Position numbers and translations under genes: made by a program. A stretch of 64,000 nt of DNA from Loripinus fragilis (Eukaryota; Mollusca; Bivalvia; Lucinida; Lucinidae): NCBI GenBank assembly GCA_964019695.1, contig OZ026515.1, positions 37,154,994-37,218,993 on the forward strand, read 5' to 3'. Each line of letters opens with the position of its first letter. Positions within the stretch are counted from its first letter, which is position 1. This document shows positions 61,883 to 64,000 of this stretch, piece after piece. The notes beneath the pieces were generated by a model. That model was not told the DNA's origin and ran no database searches. It saw nothing but the letters and a program-made list of their open reading frames with translations.

Positions 61883-63532
61883 CTAGATCTTTTTAGATCT
61901 AGAACCCCTTCTACCCCTGTGGACATTGATAGACTTGAATTTGAACTGAGGAATCATCCTGATCAAACTTTTGTATCATATCTGATTTCTGGTTTACGTA
62001 ATGGTTTTGATACCATGGTGCCATCAGTAACCCTTCCAAATAAGGTATGTAGGAATTTATTATCTGCTACACAAAATTCTGTTACAGTGCATGACCTTAT
62101 TGATACTGAATGTAAAAATGGGTTTTTGTATGGTCCTTTTGAACACCCTCCTTTTAAGCACTACAGAGTTAGTCCCCTTGGCGTTGCTGTGGGGAAGTAC
62201 TCTGGGAAGAAAAGACTGATCGTGGATCTGTCTTCCCCTCATGATGACATTCGAAATGTCAGCATAAATGAACTTATTGACAAAGACTCTTGCAGTTTAT
62301 CTTATGTGAAATTAGATGATGCCATTAATGCCATACGTAAATGTGGGAAAGGAGCTCTTTTAACAAAGTATGATATTTCTAATGCTTTTAAGATTTGTCC
62401 AATAAGAGCTGACCAGTGGCCGTACTTCTGTGTCAAATGGGAGGGGCAATATTACGTGTTTGTGCGGCTCGTTTTTAGCTGTCGATCATCTCCCCGTATT
62501 TTCGACACTTTGTCACAGGCTATTTGCTGGATTGCTTGCAACAATTATAGTGTTCAAACTATTTTCCATCTTTTAGATGATTTTTTGACAGTAGACTTGC
62601 CTGATCCTTGCATTGGAGAGAGAACAATGGCCATTCTCTCTTTAGTGTTCAACCGTCTTCACATTCCATTGGCACAACACAAATGTATGGGCCCCACTGT
62701 ATGTCTGGAGTACCTTGGCGTTATTCTAGATAGCATGAATATGGAAGCTAGGTTGCCCCGCGATAAGGTTCAAAGAATTTTGGAATTTATTGATACTTTG
62801 CTTGTTAAGAGCTTTTGTACTAAGCGAGAACTTCTCCAATTATTAGGTCATTTCAATTTTGCATCAAGAGTGATCCTTTCAGGTAGGTCATTTGTGTCAT
62901 ATTTACTGAGCATTGCTTATTCTGTCAAAGATTTGCATCAAACAGTAAAATTAGACTGCCAGTGTTATGAGGACTTGTACATGTGGCGCAAGTTTCTGCA
63001 AGAGTGGAATGGGGTTTCACTTTTTTATGAGCTAGACTTTACCACCAATTTTGATATGAAACTGTTCAGTGATGCATCATTGATAGGATTCAGTGCAATA
63101 TTTGACACTCAGTGGTTTTGTTCTGAATGGCCAAACCCATTACCTGCTATCTCGGACGGTGATCTCTCCATGGCTTTCCGGGAGCTCTACCCCATTGTTG
63201 CAGCCGCGATTGTGTGGGGAAAACATTGGAGGACAAAACGTGTGCTATTCATGTGTGACAATCAGTCAACCGTGCGGATAGTCCAAAAAGCTAGATCCCT
63301 ATGTCTGGCTATCATGAGACTCATGAGAACACTTACATGGACAGCGGCTATGAATAACTTTCATTTTTATGCCAGACATCTGCCTGGAGTTTCAAATTCA
63401 GCCGCCGATAGCTTAAGCAGATTTTCGTTTCAGAAGTTTCGTATGGTAGCACCATACGCAGACTCTCATCCTCAACCATGCCCAGCTCCACAGGAAATAT
63501 TATGGAACTCAGTGAATTACAACATACTGTGA
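61883..63532 (+). CDS. Reverse transcriptase-RNase H ORF (DIRS/Ngaro-type)
   Basis: Open from 61883 after a TGA, to TGA at 63530. There is no early ATG (the first in-frame one is near 62013), so expression probably needs stop suppression, a non-ATG start or splicing. Numbering from the GTG at 61919: RT with KKRLIVDLS (97-105), motif A KYDISNAFK (150-158), FSCRSSPRIF, and catalytic LLDDF (218-222, DD at 220-221). RNase H follows with all four acidic residues visible: SDAS (D385), RELYPI (E422), CDNQ (D447), AADSLSR (D497). The motifs are intact, so the enzyme may be functional. The tail FRMVAPYADSHPQPCP is typical of such elements. No adenine-methyltransferase domain was seen, which favours Ngaro over DIRS/PAT. 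Overlaps the recombinase ORF by 55 bases. Confidence 0.88.
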   Translation, partial: LDLFRSRTPSTPVDIDRLEFELRNHPDQTFVSYLISGLRNGFDTMVPSVTLPNKVCRNLLSATQNSVTVHDLIDTECKNGFLYGPFEHPPFKHYRVSPLGVAVGKYSGKKRLIVDLSSPHDDIRNVSINELIDKDSCSLSYVKLDDAINAIRKCGKGALLTKYDISNAFKICPIRADQWPYFCVKWEGQYYVFVRLVFSCRSSPRIFDTLSQAICWIACNNYSVQTIFHLLDDFLTVDLPDPCIGERTMAILSLVFNRLHIPLAQHKCMGPTVCLEYLGVILDSMNMEARLPRDKVQRILEFIDTLLVKSFCTKRELLQLLGHFNFASRVILSGRSFVSYLLSIAYSVKDLHQTVKLDCQCYEDLYMWRKFLQEWNGVSLFYELDFTTNFDMKLFSDASLIGFSAIFDTQWFCSEWPNPLPAISDGDLSMAFRELYPIVAAAIVWGKHWRTKRVLFMCDNQSTVRIVQKARSLCLAIMRLMRTLTWTAAMNNFHFYARHLPGVSNSAADSLSRFSFQKFRMVAPYADSHPQPCPAPQEILWNSVNYNIL

Positions 63533-64000
63533 ATTCTTTATGGGAGAATGCAGTGAGTGCTAGAACACATTCAACATATCAAACAGGCCTTAGAAGCTTT
63601 CAAACATTTCTATTGATGAACAATCTGACACAACATATGGATCCACTACCAAGAGTGTCAGAAGACATTTTGTGTTTGTATATAGCCCATTGTTTTAAAA
63701 TTTTACATTTACGATATACCACTATCAAGTTGTATTTATGTGGAATACGCTTTGCCTACTTAAGAACAGGTGTACCGTGTCCCTTAATCGAACATGAACA
63801 TTCCAGTTTACGGATTATTACGTTGTTGAATGCAGTTAAACGTATACAGGGTCAAGTTAAGCGACCACGACACCCAATTGATAGTACAATCTTAAATAAG
63901 TTGTGTGAAATTTTACAGACTGGTTACATATCACCATATATGGATTGTTTACTGCATGCAGCATGTGTAACAGCCTTCTTTGGATTTTTACGTTGTGGGG
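63478..64000 (+). CDS. Tyrosine recombinase ORF, cut by the window end
   Basis: Frame +1 relative to the RT ORF, open from 63412. The first ATG is at 63478, 55 bases before the RT stop, and 174 codons remain open to the window end. The N-terminal part has the core-binding pattern of tyrosine recombinases: SARTHSTYQTGLRSFQTFL, then VSEDILCLYIAHCF, TIKLYLCGIRFAYLR and VKRIQGQVKRPRHPI. It reaches the start of the catalytic domain at ACVTAFFGFLRCG, where the R is the expected first catalytic arginine. The remaining catalytic residues (K/H, H-x-x-R, Y) lie beyond base 64000. In this class the recombinase integrates a circular cDNA without target duplication, replacing the DDE integrase of LTR elements. 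Confidence 0.9.
   Translation, partial: MPSSTGNIMELSELQHTVNSLWENAVSARTHSTYQTGLRSFQTFLLMNNLTQHMDPLPRVSEDILCLYIAHCFKILHLRYTTIKLYLCGIRFAYLRTGVPCPLIEHEHSSLRIITLLNAVKRIQGQVKRPRHPIDSTILNKLCEILQTGYISPYMDCLLHAACVTAFFGFLRCG

Noticed and set aside
63412..63540. Adenine methyltransferase domain between RNase H and the recombinase, as in DIRS1
   Set aside because: Only about 40 residues separate the last RNase H motif from the RT stop, too short for such a domain.

Overview
This is eukaryotic, animal-type genomic DNA: AT-rich, gene-poor, with GT/AG-bounded exons and no bacterial gene order. The repeat content (many short inverted-repeat elements, tRNA-derived SINEs, the AGCTCACCTGAGC repeat, a tyrosine-recombinase retroelement, LINE fragments) suggests a lophotrochozoan, most likely a bivalve mollusc. 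That assignment is inference; no species marker is present.

Layout. 1-2 kb: a dead RecQ-like helicase on the minus strand, split by a hAT-like MITE whose removal, with one copy of its 5-bp target duplication, restores the reading frame. 2.2-3.7 kb: a broken LINE reverse transcriptase (minus), frameshifted and internally duplicated. 4.2-4.5 kb: a speculative two-exon gene for a 56-residue secreted six-cysteine peptide. 6.2-7.8 kb: a tandem array of about ten 140-bp units inside an AGCTCACC element. 8-37 kb: mostly MITEs, SINEs, fold-back structures and decayed repeats, including a dead hAT-like transposon at 18.2-19.3 kb. 37.3-39.7 kb: a RTE-like LINE nested in a TTAA-type MITE and itself split by a palindromic element with a 5-bp target duplication. 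40-47 kb: a minisatellite, SINE and MITEs.

47.4-58.0 kb holds the only convincing host gene: three phase-compatible plus-strand exons encoding most of a pleckstrin homology (PH) domain, possibly of a TBC1D2-like protein. Its introns are full of transposons, and two insertions lie within 50 bp of splice acceptors. 49.9-52.8 kb is a three-level nest: AGCTCACC repeat, then SINE, then a Harbinger-like element, with target duplications for both insertions. 60.5 kb to the window end is a fairly intact DIRS/Ngaro-type tyrosine-recombinase retrotransposon: gag-like ORF with SAP and zinc fingers, RT-RNase H ORF, and a recombinase ORF cut by the window edge at its first catalytic arginine.

The most unusual signal is a 50-70 bp hairpin of the form CAAACAGTG ... 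GATCAG / CTGATC ... CACTGTTTG that recurs at the centre of several MITE families whose terminal repeats are otherwise unrelated. Coordinates of degenerate repeats are by eye and approximate; those with target duplications are exact to a few bases.
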